DNA from: CAVUFH01 sp963740835 | GTDB taxonomy: Bacteria; Actinomycetota; Acidimicrobiia; IMCC26256; PALSA-610 | NCBI GenBank assembly: GCA_963740835.1 | Contig: CAVUFH010000003.1 | Coordinates: forward strand, 1,302,001 to 1,366,000 | DNA: 64,000 nucleotides | Reading direction: 5' to 3' | Part shown: in pieces, positions 50,037 to 59,692 of the stretch | Numbering within the stretch: the first letter of the stretch is position 1 | Layout: each line of letters opens with the position of its first letter | Position numbers and translations under genes: made by a program | The notes under the pieces: model-generated | Told to the model about the DNA's origin: nothing | The model's database searches: none | The model's input: the letters and a program-made list of their open reading frames with translations, nothing else

Positions 50037-52214
50037 ATGCTGCGCAGTCTCGCCGAGTGGTGCTACCGACGACGCCGGTTGGTCGTCGTCACGTGGATCG
50101 TCGCCCTCATCGGAGTGAGCATCCTCGGGCAAACGGTCGGCGGCGACTTGCTGAAGACGTTCTCGCTGCCGGGCACGGAGTCGCAGGCGACGTTCGACGT
50201 GCTGAAGCAGCAATTCTCGCGCAGCGGTGACACCGGCAACGTGGTGTTCGAGGCGCGCGGCAACCGTACGGTCGACGATCCCGAAGTTCGCCAGGCGATG
50301 GAGCCGGTGTTCGAGGAGCTGCGCAAGCAGCCGCACGTCGTGAGCGTGACGAGCCCGTACGAACCGGCCGGGAGCCGGTTCATCGCGCAGAACGGCAAGA
50401 TCGCCTACGCGGAGATCCTGTTCGACGTGCAGGCGAACGACGTGCCGGTCGAGCTCGCGACGCACATGCGCTCGATCGCGAAGGACGCGAACTCCGACGT
50501 CGTGCGCGTCGACCTCGCGGGCAGCATGTTCACGGAACAGACGATGCCTGCGAGCGAGCTGATCGGGATCCTCGCCGCGATCATCATCCTCCTGATCGCG
50601 TTCGGCTCGCTCCTCGCCATGGGCTTGCCGATCATGACCGCGCTGTTCGGTATCGGCATCGGCCTGGCCGTGGTCAATCTTCTCGCGCGGGTGCTGGACG
50701 TCCCGTCGTTCGCCCCGCAGGTCACCGCGATGATCGGGATCGGCGTCGGCATCGACTACGCGCTGTTCATCAGCACCCGCTACCGCGAGGCGCTGCACGA
50801 CGGCTCCGACCCCGAACAGGCCGTCGTGCACGCGATCGACACGAGCGGCCGCGCCGTGCTCTTCGCGGGTGGCACGGTCGTGATCTCGCTGCTCGGCCTG
50901 TTCCTCATCGGCGTGTCGTTCATCCGCGGCCTCGCGGTCGGCGCATCACTCGCGGTCCTGTTCGTGATGCTTGCCGCGGTCACGCTCCTCCCCGCGGTGC
51001 TCGGATTCGCCGGTTACACGATCGACAAGTTCGCGCTGCCGAGCGCCCGCCGGAAGCACACCCACGACCGGAGCTTCTGGGTGCGGTGGAGCCGCGTCAT
51101 CCAGTCCCGGCCGTGGCCGGTCGCGATCGTTTCGCTGCTCATCCTCGTCATTCTCGCCTTGCCTTTCGTCGCGCTGCGCCTCGGTGTGGCCGACGCCGGC
51201 AACGACCCGACGAAGTTCACGACCCGCCGCTCCTACGACCTGCTGAGCGAGGGCTTCGGGCCCGGCTTCAACGGACCGTTGCTGCTCGCGAGCAACGTCG
51301 GCGCGGCCAGTGATGTCGCGGCGATGAACGCGCTCGGGCAGACCATCGCCGAGGACCCGGACGTGCAACAGGTGAGCCCGGCGATCACGAGCCCGAACGG
51401 CGAGGGTGTGCTGCTCCAGGTGGTGCCCAAGGGTTCGCCGCAGGACGCGAGCACGACCGAGCTCGTGCACCGGCTCCGCGATGACACCGTGCCGGCCGGA
51501 ACCCAAGGAACGTCGCTCGACGTCCACGTTGGTGGGCAGACCGCGCTCGGCGTCGATCTCGCCGACACGTTGGGGAGCCGCCTTCCGTACATGTTCCTCG
51601 CGATCCTGTTGCTCAGCTTCGTGCTCTTGATGCTGGTCTTCCGCTCGATCCTCGTGCCGCTCAAGGCGGTCGTCATGAACCTGCTGTCGATCGGCGCCGC
51701 GTACGGAGTGATCGTCGCGATCTTCCAGTGGGGTTGGCTCAAGAACGCGGTCGGCATCGGCAAGGAGGGCCCGATCGAGGCGTGGGTCCCGATGATGCTG
51801 TTCGCGATCGTGTTCGGCTTGTCGATGGACTACGAGGTGTTCCTGCTGAGCCGGATCAAAGAGGAGTACGACCGGACGCACGACAACGCGGATGCCGTCG
51901 CGGCCGGCCTCGCGAAAACGGCCCGCCTCATCACCGCGGCGGCCGCGATCATGATCTGCGTGTTCGGAAGCTTCGTGCTCTCGGACCTGCGCGTCCTCAA
52001 GCTGATCGGCTTCGGCCTTGCGTTCGCGGTGTTCATCGACGCGACGATCGTCCGTTTGCTGCTGGTGCCGGCGACGATGGAGCTGTTGGGTGACCGCAAC
52101 TGGTGGTTCCCGAAGTGGCTCGAATGGCTGCCGCGCGTGAACGTGGAAGGCACGCGGGATCCGGCACTCGCAGAACGCGATGCGCGCGAGCCCGAACCCG
52201 TCGGGGGTACGTAG
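50037..52214 (+). CDS. MMPL family transporter
   Basis: A 725-aa RND/MMPL protein with 12 predicted helices. The two transport-core segments are APQVTAMIGIGVGIDYALFISTRYREAL and FAIVFGLSMDYEVFLLSRIKEEY, where the Asp-Tyr pairs of GxGxDYxLF relay protons. Two large periplasmic loops follow TM1 and TM7. MMPL proteins export lipids or siderophores in actinobacteria; substrate unknown. ATG with GGGGAG ribosome site. Not close to the HpnN-like transporter at 16203. Confidence 0.94.
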   Translation: MLRSLAEWCYRRRRLVVVTWIVALIGVSILGQTVGGDLLKTFSLPGTESQATFDVLKQQFSRSGDTGNVVFEARGNRTVDDPEVRQAMEPVFEELRKQPHVVSVTSPYEPAGSRFIAQNGKIAYAEILFDVQANDVPVELATHMRSIAKDANSDVVRVDLAGSMFTEQTMPASELIGILAAIIILLIAFGSLLAMGLPIMTALFGIGIGLAVVNLLARVLDVPSFAPQVTAMIGIGVGIDYALFISTRYREALHDGSDPEQAVVHAIDTSGRAVLFAGGTVVISLLGLFLIGVSFIRGLAVGASLAVLFVMLAAVTLLPAVLGFAGYTIDKFALPSARRKHTHDRSFWVRWSRVIQSRPWPVAIVSLLILVILALPFVALRLGVADAGNDPTKFTTRRSYDLLSEGFGPGFNGPLLLASNVGAASDVAAMNALGQTIAEDPDVQQVSPAITSPNGEGVLLQVVPKGSPQDASTTELVHRLRDDTVPAGTQGTSLDVHVGGQTALGVDLADTLGSRLPYMFLAILLLSFVLLMLVFRSILVPLKAVVMNLLSIGAAYGVIVAIFQWGWLKNAVGIGKEGPIEAWVPMMLFAIVFGLSMDYEVFLLSRIKEEYDRTHDNADAVAAGLAKTARLITAAAAIMICVFGSFVLSDLRVLKLIGFGLAFAVFIDATIVRLLLVPATMELLGDRNWWFPKWLEWLPRVNVEGTRDPALAERDAREPEPVGGT

Positions 52215-52215
52215 C

Positions 52216-52917
52216 TCAACCCAGGCGGTGACGCGCGTACGTGCGCGAACCGGGCTGGCGTTTCGCGGCCCGGCGCCATCGCGGGTGGGCCCGGCCCCAG
52301 ACCGTGCGCACGCCCGCACGGGTGTGGTGCAGCACGTAGCCGCCATCGGTGCTCTTGAACGGGCCGTGCACCGCGTTCATGTGGTCGAGTTGCCTGCCTG
52401 CCGCGAACGGGTTGAACCAGTCGGGGTACACGAAGTCCGAGACGCTGACGCGGCGACCGTCGGGCAGGGTGACGCTGTACGCGCAGGCCTCCACCGGGTC
52501 GCACAGCTCCACCGCGACCAGCGTGCCGGTCGCGGTCTCGACCCAATGGTTCGCGGTCGGGTCGCCGACCAGCTCGCACGCCTCGTGGGACACGGTCGCC
52601 GAGACCGAGTTCGCACCGCGGAGCCAGGTGCCGCCGTGGTCGAGGATCGGCGTGACGAACACGCGCGCGTAGGAGCGACCTTCGGCGTCGAGGTCGTGGT
52701 AACCGAGCGCGCCCGCCGCGTCGCTGTCGTCCAGCAGCACGAGCTCGAAGCCTTGCCTGTTCGCGTCGTCGATGACGTCCCAGACATACTCGCCCCACAC
52801 CCGCGCGACCTCACGCAACTGGATCCGAAGCGCGCGGGTCATCGCATCGACCGCCGCCTTGGTGCGCGCCGATTGGTACGACGACTGATTCACGATGCGC
52901 AGTGATCGGCTCGGCAC
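52216..52917 (-). CDS. Putative metal-dependent protein with HExxE motif
   Basis: A 233-aa protein with SVSATVSHEACELVGDPTANHWVE: His111-Glu112 and Glu115 resemble a zincin-type HExxE site, followed by the D-P that is common in such proteins. VAVELCDPVEACAYSVTLPDGRRVSVSDFVYPDWFNPFAAG gives a C-terminal beta-rich region. The catalytic role is unproven and no family name is certain. GTG start 52917. Convergent with the MMPL gene; 101 bp before the divergent acyl-CoA dehydrogenase. Confidence 0.6.
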   Translation of the reverse strand: MPSRSLRIVNQSSYQSARTKAAVDAMTRALRIQLREVARVWGEYVWDVIDDANRQGFELVLLDDSDAAGALGYHDLDAEGRSYARVFVTPILDHGGTWLRGANSVSATVSHEACELVGDPTANHWVETATGTLVAVELCDPVEACAYSVTLPDGRRVSVSDFVYPDWFNPFAAGRQLDHMNAVHGPFKSTDGGYVLHHTRAGVRTVWGRAHPRWRRAAKRQPGSRTYARHRLG

Positions 52918-53018
52918 GGCTCACCCTTCGATCCGCGCGAAGCACTCGCATGCCGGGGCGACGTGCATGCGCACACTCTCCCACGGCGCCGCGCCCGCAG
53001 GTGCGACATGATGGAGCC

Positions 53019-54257
53019 GTGGATGTCAAGCCGGAGTTGGTGCGCGGGGAGGTGCGCGCGTGGTTGACCGAGCACTGGGATCCGGAACGGCCGTTGCGCG
53101 AGTGGCGTGGGCTCATGGTTGACGCGGGCTGGGCGTGCCCGTCATGGCCAACAGCCTGGTGGGGTCGCAACCTGCCGCCCTGGGCGGACGACATCGCGGC
53201 TCAAGAGACCGCGGCGGCGGGTGCAGTGGGTACGCCGTTCGGCGTGGGGACCGGGCTCGCCGCCCCGACCCTGCTCGCGCACGGTTCGGACCTGATCAAA
53301 CAGCGATTCCTGCGTCCGGTGGTGACCGGCGAGCACACGTGGTGCCAGCTCTTCAGCGAGCCCGGCAACGGATCCGACCTCGCGGGCCTCACGACGCGCG
53401 CCGATCGCGACGGCGACGAGTGGGTCGTCAACGGACAAAAGCTGTGGAGCACGAGCGCGCACCACGCCGACTACGGCTTGCTGCTCGCGCGCACCGACTG
53501 GGACGCGCCCAAGCACCGCGGCATGACGTACTTCGTTCTGCCGATGCATCAATCCGGCGTCCTCGTTCGTCCGCTGCGGCAGATGAACGGGCACGCTTCG
53601 TTCAACGAGATCTTCCTCACCGACGCGCGCGTTCCGGATGCGAACCTCGTCGGCGTACCCGACGAGGGCTGGCGCGTCGCCTTGACGACGCTCGCGCACG
53701 AGCGGCAATTCCGTACCGTCGCCGCGCCTCGCGCCGACGATCGGCCCGGCCGCACCGTCCGCGAGGCGCAGGCCGAGTCGGAGGAATACTTCAAGACGTA
53801 CCGCTGGTATCCGCAACGCGCGGGGCGGCCCGACCTCGCGATCGACCTCGCGCGGGAGACGGGCCATGCCGGCGATCCCGTGGTGCGCCAGGAGGTCGCC
53901 GGGCTGATCGCGCTCCAACGCGCCCACCAATGGACGATGCTCCGCGCGCACGCGGCCCGAGCGCAGGGGCGTCCGCCTGGAGCCGAGGGATCGCTCGGCA
54001 AGCTCGCCGCGAGCGTCGTTGCGCGTGCGGCCGCCCGCGTGCACGCGCACGTCGCCGGCGCACAGGCGCTGCTGACCGGGCCCGACAGCCTGCGGGACGG
54101 GATCGTCGCCGAGGTCCTGGTGTCGGTGCCCGCGCAGTCGATTGCGGGCGGCACCGACGAGATCCAGCGCACCATCATCGGCGAACGGGTCCTCGGGCTC
54201 CCGAAGGAGCCGTCGGTCGACCGCGACCTCCCCTTCCGCGAAGTGCCGCGGAACTGA
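53019..54257 (+). CDS. Acyl-CoA dehydrogenase
   Basis: A 412-aa flavoprotein. The FAD/substrate segment is WCQLFSEPGNGSDLAGLTTRADRDGDEWVVNGQKLWSTSAHHADYGLLLARTD, followed by FNEIFLTDARVPDANLVG. The C-terminal helices end in VLVSVPAQSIAGGTDEIQRTIIGERVLGLPKE; the Glu of GTDEIQ-region is at or near the usual catalytic-base area but cannot be fixed. Acts in fatty-acid or sterol side-chain oxidation. GTG 53019 with GGAG 4 bp upstream. Followed after 20 bp by a PaaI thioesterase. Confidence 0.92.
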   Translation: MDVKPELVRGEVRAWLTEHWDPERPLREWRGLMVDAGWACPSWPTAWWGRNLPPWADDIAAQETAAAGAVGTPFGVGTGLAAPTLLAHGSDLIKQRFLRPVVTGEHTWCQLFSEPGNGSDLAGLTTRADRDGDEWVVNGQKLWSTSAHHADYGLLLARTDWDAPKHRGMTYFVLPMHQSGVLVRPLRQMNGHASFNEIFLTDARVPDANLVGVPDEGWRVALTTLAHERQFRTVAAPRADDRPGRTVREAQAESEEYFKTYRWYPQRAGRPDLAIDLARETGHAGDPVVRQEVAGLIALQRAHQWTMLRAHAARAQGRPPGAEGSLGKLAASVVARAAARVHAHVAGAQALLTGPDSLRDGIVAEVLVSVPAQSIAGGTDEIQRTIIGERVLGLPKEPSVDRDLPFREVPRN

Positions 54258-54277
54258 TCGTTCGGAGAGGAAGTCCC

Positions 54278-54718
54278 ATGGCGCTCGAGTTCCCGCAATA
54301 CGACGCGAAGGTCGCGGCCGGCCTCGAAGGTACGGCCGGCACTTTTGGTGGCCTCATCGGCTTCCTCGCCATCCGTCACACCGAGGTGGGCCCCGGACTG
54401 CTCCGTGCCGAAGTGGACGTGCGTGACGAGTTGAAGACACCGTTCGGCAACCTGCACGGCGGCGTGCTCGCGGCGTTGTGCGATCACGTGCTCGGCACCG
54501 TGATGTACCCGGTGATCGCGCGTGGCGCGTGGGCCGCCACCACCGAGTTCAAGATCAACTACCTCGCACCGGTCACGACCGGCGTCCTGACCGCGACCGC
54601 GCACATCGTGTCGCTCACGAAGCGCACCGCGGTCGTGCGGATCGATGTCGAGAACGGCGAGCGGCTCGTGAGCGCGGCGCAGGGCACCGTGCTCGTGATG
54701 CCGCCGAAGGTTCAGTGA
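54278..54718 (+). CDS. PaaI family hotdog thioesterase
   Basis: A 146-aa single-hotdog protein: FLAIRHTEVGPGLLRAEVDVRDELKTPFGNLHGGVLAALCDHVLG, then TTEFKINYLAPVTTGVLTATAHIVSLTKRTAVVRIDV. The NLHGG-x-LAxLxD active-site pattern fits PaaI-type acyl- or aryl-CoA thioesterases. GGAGAGG precedes ATG 54278. Co-transcribed with the acyl-CoA dehydrogenase, suggesting release of a degradation product. Confidence 0.9.
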   Translation: MALEFPQYDAKVAAGLEGTAGTFGGLIGFLAIRHTEVGPGLLRAEVDVRDELKTPFGNLHGGVLAALCDHVLGTVMYPVIARGAWAATTEFKINYLAPVTTGVLTATAHIVSLTKRTAVVRIDVENGERLVSAAQGTVLVMPPKVQ

Positions 54719-54730
54719 GGCGCCTCGGGC

Positions 54731-55830
54731 TCAGTCAGGAACGAATACCGCATGCACCGGCGGCGCATCGCCCTCGCCGGCCATGTCGCGGAGCAGCGCC
54801 GGCATCGATGCGAAGCTCGCGGTGCGGCGCAGGACCTCGGCGAACGGAAACCGCTTCGTCGCGAGCAGGTCGAGCGCGGCGCGATATGCGGGCGCGTCGA
54901 CGCCGAGTGCCCCGACGATCCGAAGCTCCTTGTAGACGACGAGGTCGGGGTCGAAGCCCGCTATCTCGCGTGATCCTCGCGTCCCGCGACGACGATCGTG
55001 CCGCCCGGGCGCGCCAGCCTGATCGCCTGCACGAAGGCGGCGGGTGCCTTGGCGGTCACGTCGACGACCACGTCCGCGAGGCCGCCCGCGGTCTCGCGGA
55101 GCGCGCCGACGGGATCGGTGCGCTCGATGTCGACGACGAGATCGGCACCGAAGTCGCGTGCCGCAGCCAACCGCGGCGCGTCCCGCTCGCCGCGGCCGGT
55201 GACCATCACGAAACCGGCGCCGGCATCTTGCACCGCGGCGCACACCGACAGGCCGCGGATCCCCGGCCCGAGCACCGCCACGATCGCACCGGGCTGGGTT
55301 TCCGGCACCGTCACACCCCAGCGGATGCCGGCACCGAGCGGGTTGAACAGCGTGGCCGTCACCGAGTCGATCGCCGCGGGCACCGGCAGCAGCATCGAGT
55401 CCGGTGCGAGGTACTGGTACTCGGCGTAGCCACCCCATAGCCCGGGCTGCCGGTCCACCGGCACGAGCCCGTACATGTCGCCGAGGCCATGCCGCGCGCA
55501 ACGGCGGTACTCGCCGCCGCGACACGACGCACACGCGCGACACGAGAGGAACACCTCGACCGCGACGCGGTCGCCGGCGCGTACACCCCAACGTTCGGCC
55601 GCCCGCGCGCCGACCTGCTCGATCACGCCGATCGACTCGTGGCCGGGCACGAACGCGAACCCGGGGAACAGCTCGCCGGTGAACTCCTCGTGGTCGGTGC
55701 CGCAGAGCCCGCAGGCCTCGATCCGCAACAGTCCGTCGTCGTCGCCGATCTCCGGGAGGTTGAACGAGCGGGCTTCGAGCTCGCGTGGTTGCTCGAGCAC
55801 CAGCGCGCGCGCGAAGTCGGGCCCGGTCAC
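54731..55830 (-). pseudogene. Zinc-dependent alcohol dehydrogenase, frameshifted at about 54984
   Basis: A medium-chain dehydrogenase of about 366 aa in two frames. The first has the catalytic-zinc and structural-zinc sites (EACGLCGTDHEEF, GHESIGVI, SCRACASCRGGEYRRC) and the Rossmann loop AVLGPGIRGLSVCAAVQ; the second ends with DPDLVVYKELRIVGALGVDAPAYRAALDLLATKRFP. At GCGGGACG a G is missing (GCGGGGACG expected), after TIVVAG. Otherwise intact, so possibly a consensus error. Directly downstream of an amidase (10-bp gap). Confidence 0.82.
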
Positions 55831-55840
55831 ACGCGCGATC

Positions 55841-57370
55841 TCATGCGAGCGCCGTCACTGCCCGCGGCGCGACGAGCGGCCACGGCGCCACCCGTTCGGC
55901 CGCGAGCGCGACGTCGAACAGCAGCGCGTCCTCGTGGTGCCGGCCGAGGACCTGCAGGCCGACGGGCAAGCCGTCGACCAGTCCCGACGGGATCGACACC
56001 GCGGGATTCCCGTAGAGGTTCGAGATCATCGTGAGCGCGCCCATGTTCACCAGTTCGGGGAAACGGCGCGTCGTCAGGTCGAGAAGCGTGGCGGGCAGTC
56101 GCGGGAACGCGGATGCCGCGACGCGCACTGCGGCGAGCGCGCCCCGTACCGCGTAGCGCCCGACGGTTCCCGACAGCGCGGCGTCGATCACGCCCTCCTG
56201 CGGGTTGCTCGTCGGCGCGTCGGCCGGGAAGGCGACATCCGGATTCGTCGCGGCGATGACGAAGTCGACTTCCGCGAACGTGGCCGCCATCGCGGCGTAC
56301 GCCTGCAGGCGGAGATCCTCGGCGACCGCGGCGGTGCGCAGGTTGTAGAGCGCCTGCGACAGGTACAGGCCGAACGCGACTTCGTCGGTGAGGTCGGGCG
56401 CGCATCGCGGCCACTGATCGCCGAGCTCCGCGAGCAGCGTCGACAGGTTGCCCATCATCCACTGCGCGGCGAGGTTCGGGAGGTCGAGCTGGAGGTCGAC
56501 CTCGATCAGACCGGTCGCGTCGATCAGCACCTTGGCGGCTTCGCGGACGCGCGCCTCGATTGCCGGCGCGACATGGATCACGCCACCGAGCGCGGGGAGC
56601 ACCGCGACGCGCCGGCCCGCGAGGTCGTGGCGCCCGAGCCCGGACTCCCAACCGCCGGTGGCGGGCAGGCTGGAGGGATCCGCCGCGTCGTACCCCGCGC
56701 ACACGTCATAGAAGCGCGCCGCGTCACGCACCGAACGCGCGAGGTTCCCGAGCACGACGGTGTTGGGCCGGGAGAACGCCTGCGGTGAGCGGGGGATGCG
56801 ACCGAAGGTGCCTTTCATGCCGAGCAGGCCGGTGTAGCCCGCGGGAATGCGGATCGAACCGCCGCCGTCCCCGCCGGTCGCGAGGGTGACGAGGCCGCCC
56901 GCGACGGCCGCCGAGCTTCCGGCCGACGATCCGCCGGTGGACCGGCCGGGTTGCCACGGGTTGTGGGTCACGCCGTTGAGCTTGGTCACGCTGACGTTCA
57001 GGCCGCCGAACTCGCTCGCAGTGGTGAGCCCGACGCCGACGGCGCCGCCGGGATCGAGGAGGCGCGTGGCGACCGTCGACGTTGTCGTCGCGACGCGGTT
57101 GCGGAATACGAGCGAGGCTTCCGTCGCCGGCCATCCGGTGACCGGCTCGAGCTCCTTGATGCCGGCCGGCACACCGCCGAACGGCTTGGTGACGTCCGCG
57201 ACGCGCGCGGCATCGCGTGCTCGTGTGGCGTCGACGAACGCGAATGCGTTCAGCTCGCTCGACTCGATCGCGGCGAGCGACGCCTCGAGCTCTTCGACCG
57301 GACTCCGTTCGCCCCGGCGGAACGCGTCCACGAGCGAGCAGGCGTCACCGGTCCACGGCGCATCGGGCAT
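55841..57370 (-). CDS. Amidase (amidase signature family)
   Basis: A 509-aa amidohydrolase with the Ser-cisSer-Lys triad: the Lys in PFGGVPAGIKELEP and the Gly/Ser-rich signature NPWQPGRSTGGSSAGSSAAVAGGLVTLATGGDGGGSIRIPAGYTG. Cleaves amide or ester bonds; substrate not predictable. ATG 57370 (MPDAPWTGDACS) is favoured over an upstream in-frame start with low-complexity residues. Same strand as the VOC gene 8 bp upstream. Confidence 0.93.
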   Translation of the reverse strand: MPDAPWTGDACSLVDAFRRGERSPVEELEASLAAIESSELNAFAFVDATRARDAARVADVTKPFGGVPAGIKELEPVTGWPATEASLVFRNRVATTTSTVATRLLDPGGAVGVGLTTASEFGGLNVSVTKLNGVTHNPWQPGRSTGGSSAGSSAAVAGGLVTLATGGDGGGSIRIPAGYTGLLGMKGTFGRIPRSPQAFSRPNTVVLGNLARSVRDAARFYDVCAGYDAADPSSLPATGGWESGLGRHDLAGRRVAVLPALGGVIHVAPAIEARVREAAKVLIDATGLIEVDLQLDLPNLAAQWMMGNLSTLLAELGDQWPRCAPDLTDEVAFGLYLSQALYNLRTAAVAEDLRLQAYAAMAATFAEVDFVIAATNPDVAFPADAPTSNPQEGVIDAALSGTVGRYAVRGALAAVRVAASAFPRLPATLLDLTTRRFPELVNMGALTMISNLYGNPAVSIPSGLVDGLPVGLQVLGRHHEDALLFDVALAAERVAPWPLVAPRAVTALA

Positions 57371-57377
57371 GGAGCGA

Positions 57378-57944
57378 TCATGCCACGGTGCCGCCGCGAG
57401 CCTCGATGTCGGCGTGCCGCTCGCCGAAGTGCCACCGGTGCCCCTCGGCGTCGGTGGCTTCGTACCGGCGTTCGCCGTAGAAGGCGTCTTCGATCGGCAT
57501 CGTGATATCCGCGCCCTCGGCGACCGCATGTGCATAGTGCTCGTCGATGTCGTGCACGTACACCATCATCTGGACTGTCGTGTTTCCGAGCTCACGCGGG
57601 CTGTGGATGCGGTGGATATCGGCATTCGCGCGCCCGATCATCACGACGCCGTCACCGACACGCAGCCACGCGAGCAGGTTCTCGCCGAAGTCGGTGCGCG
57701 CTTCGCGGATCTCGCGGAACTGGAACACGCGCACGAGGTACTCGAGCGCAGCCCGTTCGTCCTCGTACGCGAGGCGCGGATAGATGTCGGGCATCTCGAG
57801 ATCGCGCGGGGTTCCCTCGCGCGTGTCGTCGATCGTCGCCATGAGTCTTTCCTTCTCGCGCGCGAAGACGGTCGGCTCGGCGGGGTCGTCGCGGTGGACC
57901 CGGTCCGGGCGAAGCTGCCGCAGCTGCTCGAAGTCGTCGCTCAC
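57378..57944 (-). CDS. VOC (glyoxalase-like) protein with sigma-partner N-terminus
   Basis: A 188-aa protein. GTG 57944 overlaps the sigma-factor stop (GTGA) and is preceded by GGGAGG. Its first 34 residues (SDDFEQLRQLRPDRVHRDDP, AEPTVFAREKERLM) match the opening of sigma-associated membrane proteins of the CU044_5270 type, but the membrane part is replaced by a VOC domain (MPDIYPRLAYEDERAALEYLVRVFQF, YVHDIDEHYAHAVAEGADI, YGERRYEATDAEGHRWHFGERH). A simple deletion fusion would explain this. An internal ATG at 57842 (MATIDDT) has its own GAAGGA and would give the VOC protein alone (154 aa). Confidence 0.75.
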   Translation of the reverse strand: MSDDFEQLRQLRPDRVHRDDPAEPTVFAREKERLMATIDDTREGTPRDLEMPDIYPRLAYEDERAALEYLVRVFQFREIREARTDFGENLLAWLRVGDGVVMIGRANADIHRIHSPRELGNTTVQMMVYVHDIDEHYAHAVAEGADITMPIEDAFYGERRYEATDAEGHRWHFGERHADIEARGGTVA

Positions 57945-58501
57945 GGTTCCCTCCCGATCGGCGGCCGAAGTTCGCGCAAGGTCAACCGGGCGCGGTTGAG
58001 TCGTGAGCGCACGGTACCGATCGGTACCGCGAGCGCGTTCGCGATCTCCTCGTAGCTCAGTTCCTCCCATACGTACAGCAGCAGCGCGTCCCGTTCCTCT
58101 TCGGGCAGGCGGGCAACTGCATCGGCGACCTTGGGCCACAGGTCGTGCGCATCGAGTGACGCCGCGATGCGATCCGCGGGATCGTCGGCCGGCGGCTGGC
58201 GCGAGAGGAGGCGGGCGGTCGCGTGCATGCGGCGCGCCTCACTGCGCCGGTGCCGCGCGAGCAGGTTCGTGGCGATGCCGTAGAGCCACGGCCGGGCATC
58301 GGGCCGGTCACAGTCGTACGTCGCGCGCTTTTCGAACGCGACCCGGAACACCTCGCCCAGCAGCGCGTCCGCGTCGTCGACGCCGACCCGCCGGACCAGA
58401 TACCGGAACAGGACCGTGGCGTGCCGGTCGAAGAGGACGCCGAAGCGCGCCGGCTGCCCCTGCGATTCCCGGATCACCGCCGCGTCACTCGCTTCCACCA
58501 C
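57941..58501 (-). CDS. RNA polymerase sigma factor (ECF type)
   Basis: A 186-aa sigma-70 factor: FGVLFDRHATVLFRYLVRRVGVDDADALLGEVFRVAFEKR (region 2), RPWLYGIATNLLARHRRSEARR, and region 4 VARLPEEERDALLLYVWEELSYEEIANALAVPIGTVRSRLNRARLTL. GTG at 58501 or 58498; GGGGAA lies 9 bp before the former. The stop overlaps the downstream chimeric VOC gene. Regulon unknown. Confidence 0.85.
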   Translation of the reverse strand: MVEASDAAVIRESQGQPARFGVLFDRHATVLFRYLVRRVGVDDADALLGEVFRVAFEKRATYDCDRPDARPWLYGIATNLLARHRRSEARRMHATARLLSRQPPADDPADRIAASLDAHDLWPKVADAVARLPEEERDALLLYVWEELSYEEIANALAVPIGTVRSRLNRARLTLRELRPPIGREP

Positions 58502-58520
58502 CTCGCATTGTTCCCCGCTC

Positions 58521-59624
58521 TCACCCCGCGGTTCGCGCGGCTTCGGTGAGGGCGGTGAGGCCGGCGCGCAGTTCGGCGCGCGTCGGCCAGCCGAAGCCGA
58601 GGCGGAAGTGGCGGTCGTCGACCTCGAACCAGTGCCCGGGCCCGACGTAGGTACCGTGATCACCGAGCAAGACGTCGTAGAAACGACCCGGATCGGCCTG
58701 GACGTCGGAACGGAAGCGCATCACTCCCACGACGCCGCCGGCCGGTTCGACCCATTCGAACGCGTCCTGCGCGAGCATCCAGCTCCGTACGATCTCGAGC
58801 CGGTCGCGCACGTCATCGAGGATCGGCGGCAGGATGCGTGACCGCGCCGCGAGCACGCGGCTGGCGATCGCTTCGTCGATGGTCGCGCCGCAGATCACCA
58901 TTTGCTCCTTGGCTGCCAGCAGCGTGGTGGCGATGTCCCGGTCGCGGCACACGGCCCAGCCGACCCGCAAGCCCGGTAGGCCGTACGCCTTCGACATCGA
59001 TGCGACGCTGATGGCGCGCGGCGAGAGCGACGCCGCCATCGGGAGCTGGGTGCCGTGCGTCAGGTCGCGATATGTCTCGTCGACGAGCAGCGCCGCGCCC
59101 GACCGTTCGGCGATCTCGACCAGCGCGTGCAGCGAAGAGACGTCGAGCATCGTCCCCGTCGGGTTGTGCGGGAACGTGACGGAGATCAAGCGGGTGACGC
59201 CCGATCGGACGCGCGCCGCGATGCGTTCCGGGTCGAGTCGCCACCCCTCCTCGAACGCGAGGTCGACGACGTCGACGTCCGCGCCGATCGCGCGCGGCGT
59301 TTCGAGGTTGGTGGCGTAGTTCGTACGTACGACGACCACGTGGTCGCCCGGCTCGAGCATCGAGGTCGCAGTCGCGAACAGCGCGGCCGCGGCACCCGGC
59401 GTGACGAGGACATCGTCGGCGCGCAGTCCTTCACCGCCGGCCGCGATGGCGTCGCGCAAGACCTGATCGCCGAGATGATCGCCGTAGCAGAGAAGCAGCG
59501 CGCCGACGTCGAGATCGTCGAGGCCGAGATCGGAAAGCCGCCGGTCCGAGACGGAGCTCTCCGAGAGGTTGTTGGTGATCGTGTCGTAGCCGATTTGTTC
59601 CGGCGATTCGATCTCGATGGGCAT
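58521..59624 (-). CDS. Class I/II PLP-dependent aminotransferase
   Basis: A 367-aa fold-type I enzyme. Landmarks are TPGAAAALFATATSMLEPGDHVVVVRTNYATN, VTFPHNPTGTMLD, AALLVDETYRDLTHG and the Schiff-base segment SVASMSKAYGLPGLRVGWAVC (Lys in SMSKAYGLPG). The N-terminus MPIEIESPEQIGYD is the family start (59624), with an in-frame ATG at 59639. Likely transaminates an amino acid or derivative; no pathway neighbours. 20 bp upstream of the sigma factor on the same strand. Confidence 0.9.
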   Translation of the reverse strand: MPIEIESPEQIGYDTITNNLSESSVSDRRLSDLGLDDLDVGALLLCYGDHLGDQVLRDAIAAGGEGLRADDVLVTPGAAAALFATATSMLEPGDHVVVVRTNYATNLETPRAIGADVDVVDLAFEEGWRLDPERIAARVRSGVTRLISVTFPHNPTGTMLDVSSLHALVEIAERSGAALLVDETYRDLTHGTQLPMAASLSPRAISVASMSKAYGLPGLRVGWAVCRDRDIATTLLAAKEQMVICGATIDEAIASRVLAARSRILPPILDDVRDRLEIVRSWMLAQDAFEWVEPAGGVVGVMRFRSDVQADPGRFYDVLLGDHGTYVGPGHWFEVDDRHFRLGFGWPTRAELRAGLTALTEAARTAG

Positions 59625-59692
59625 CCGGCGGTAGCGCATGGCGCCACATTGACAGGTACAACCAGTGGCACGGGTGAGCGTCCGTGCGCCGA

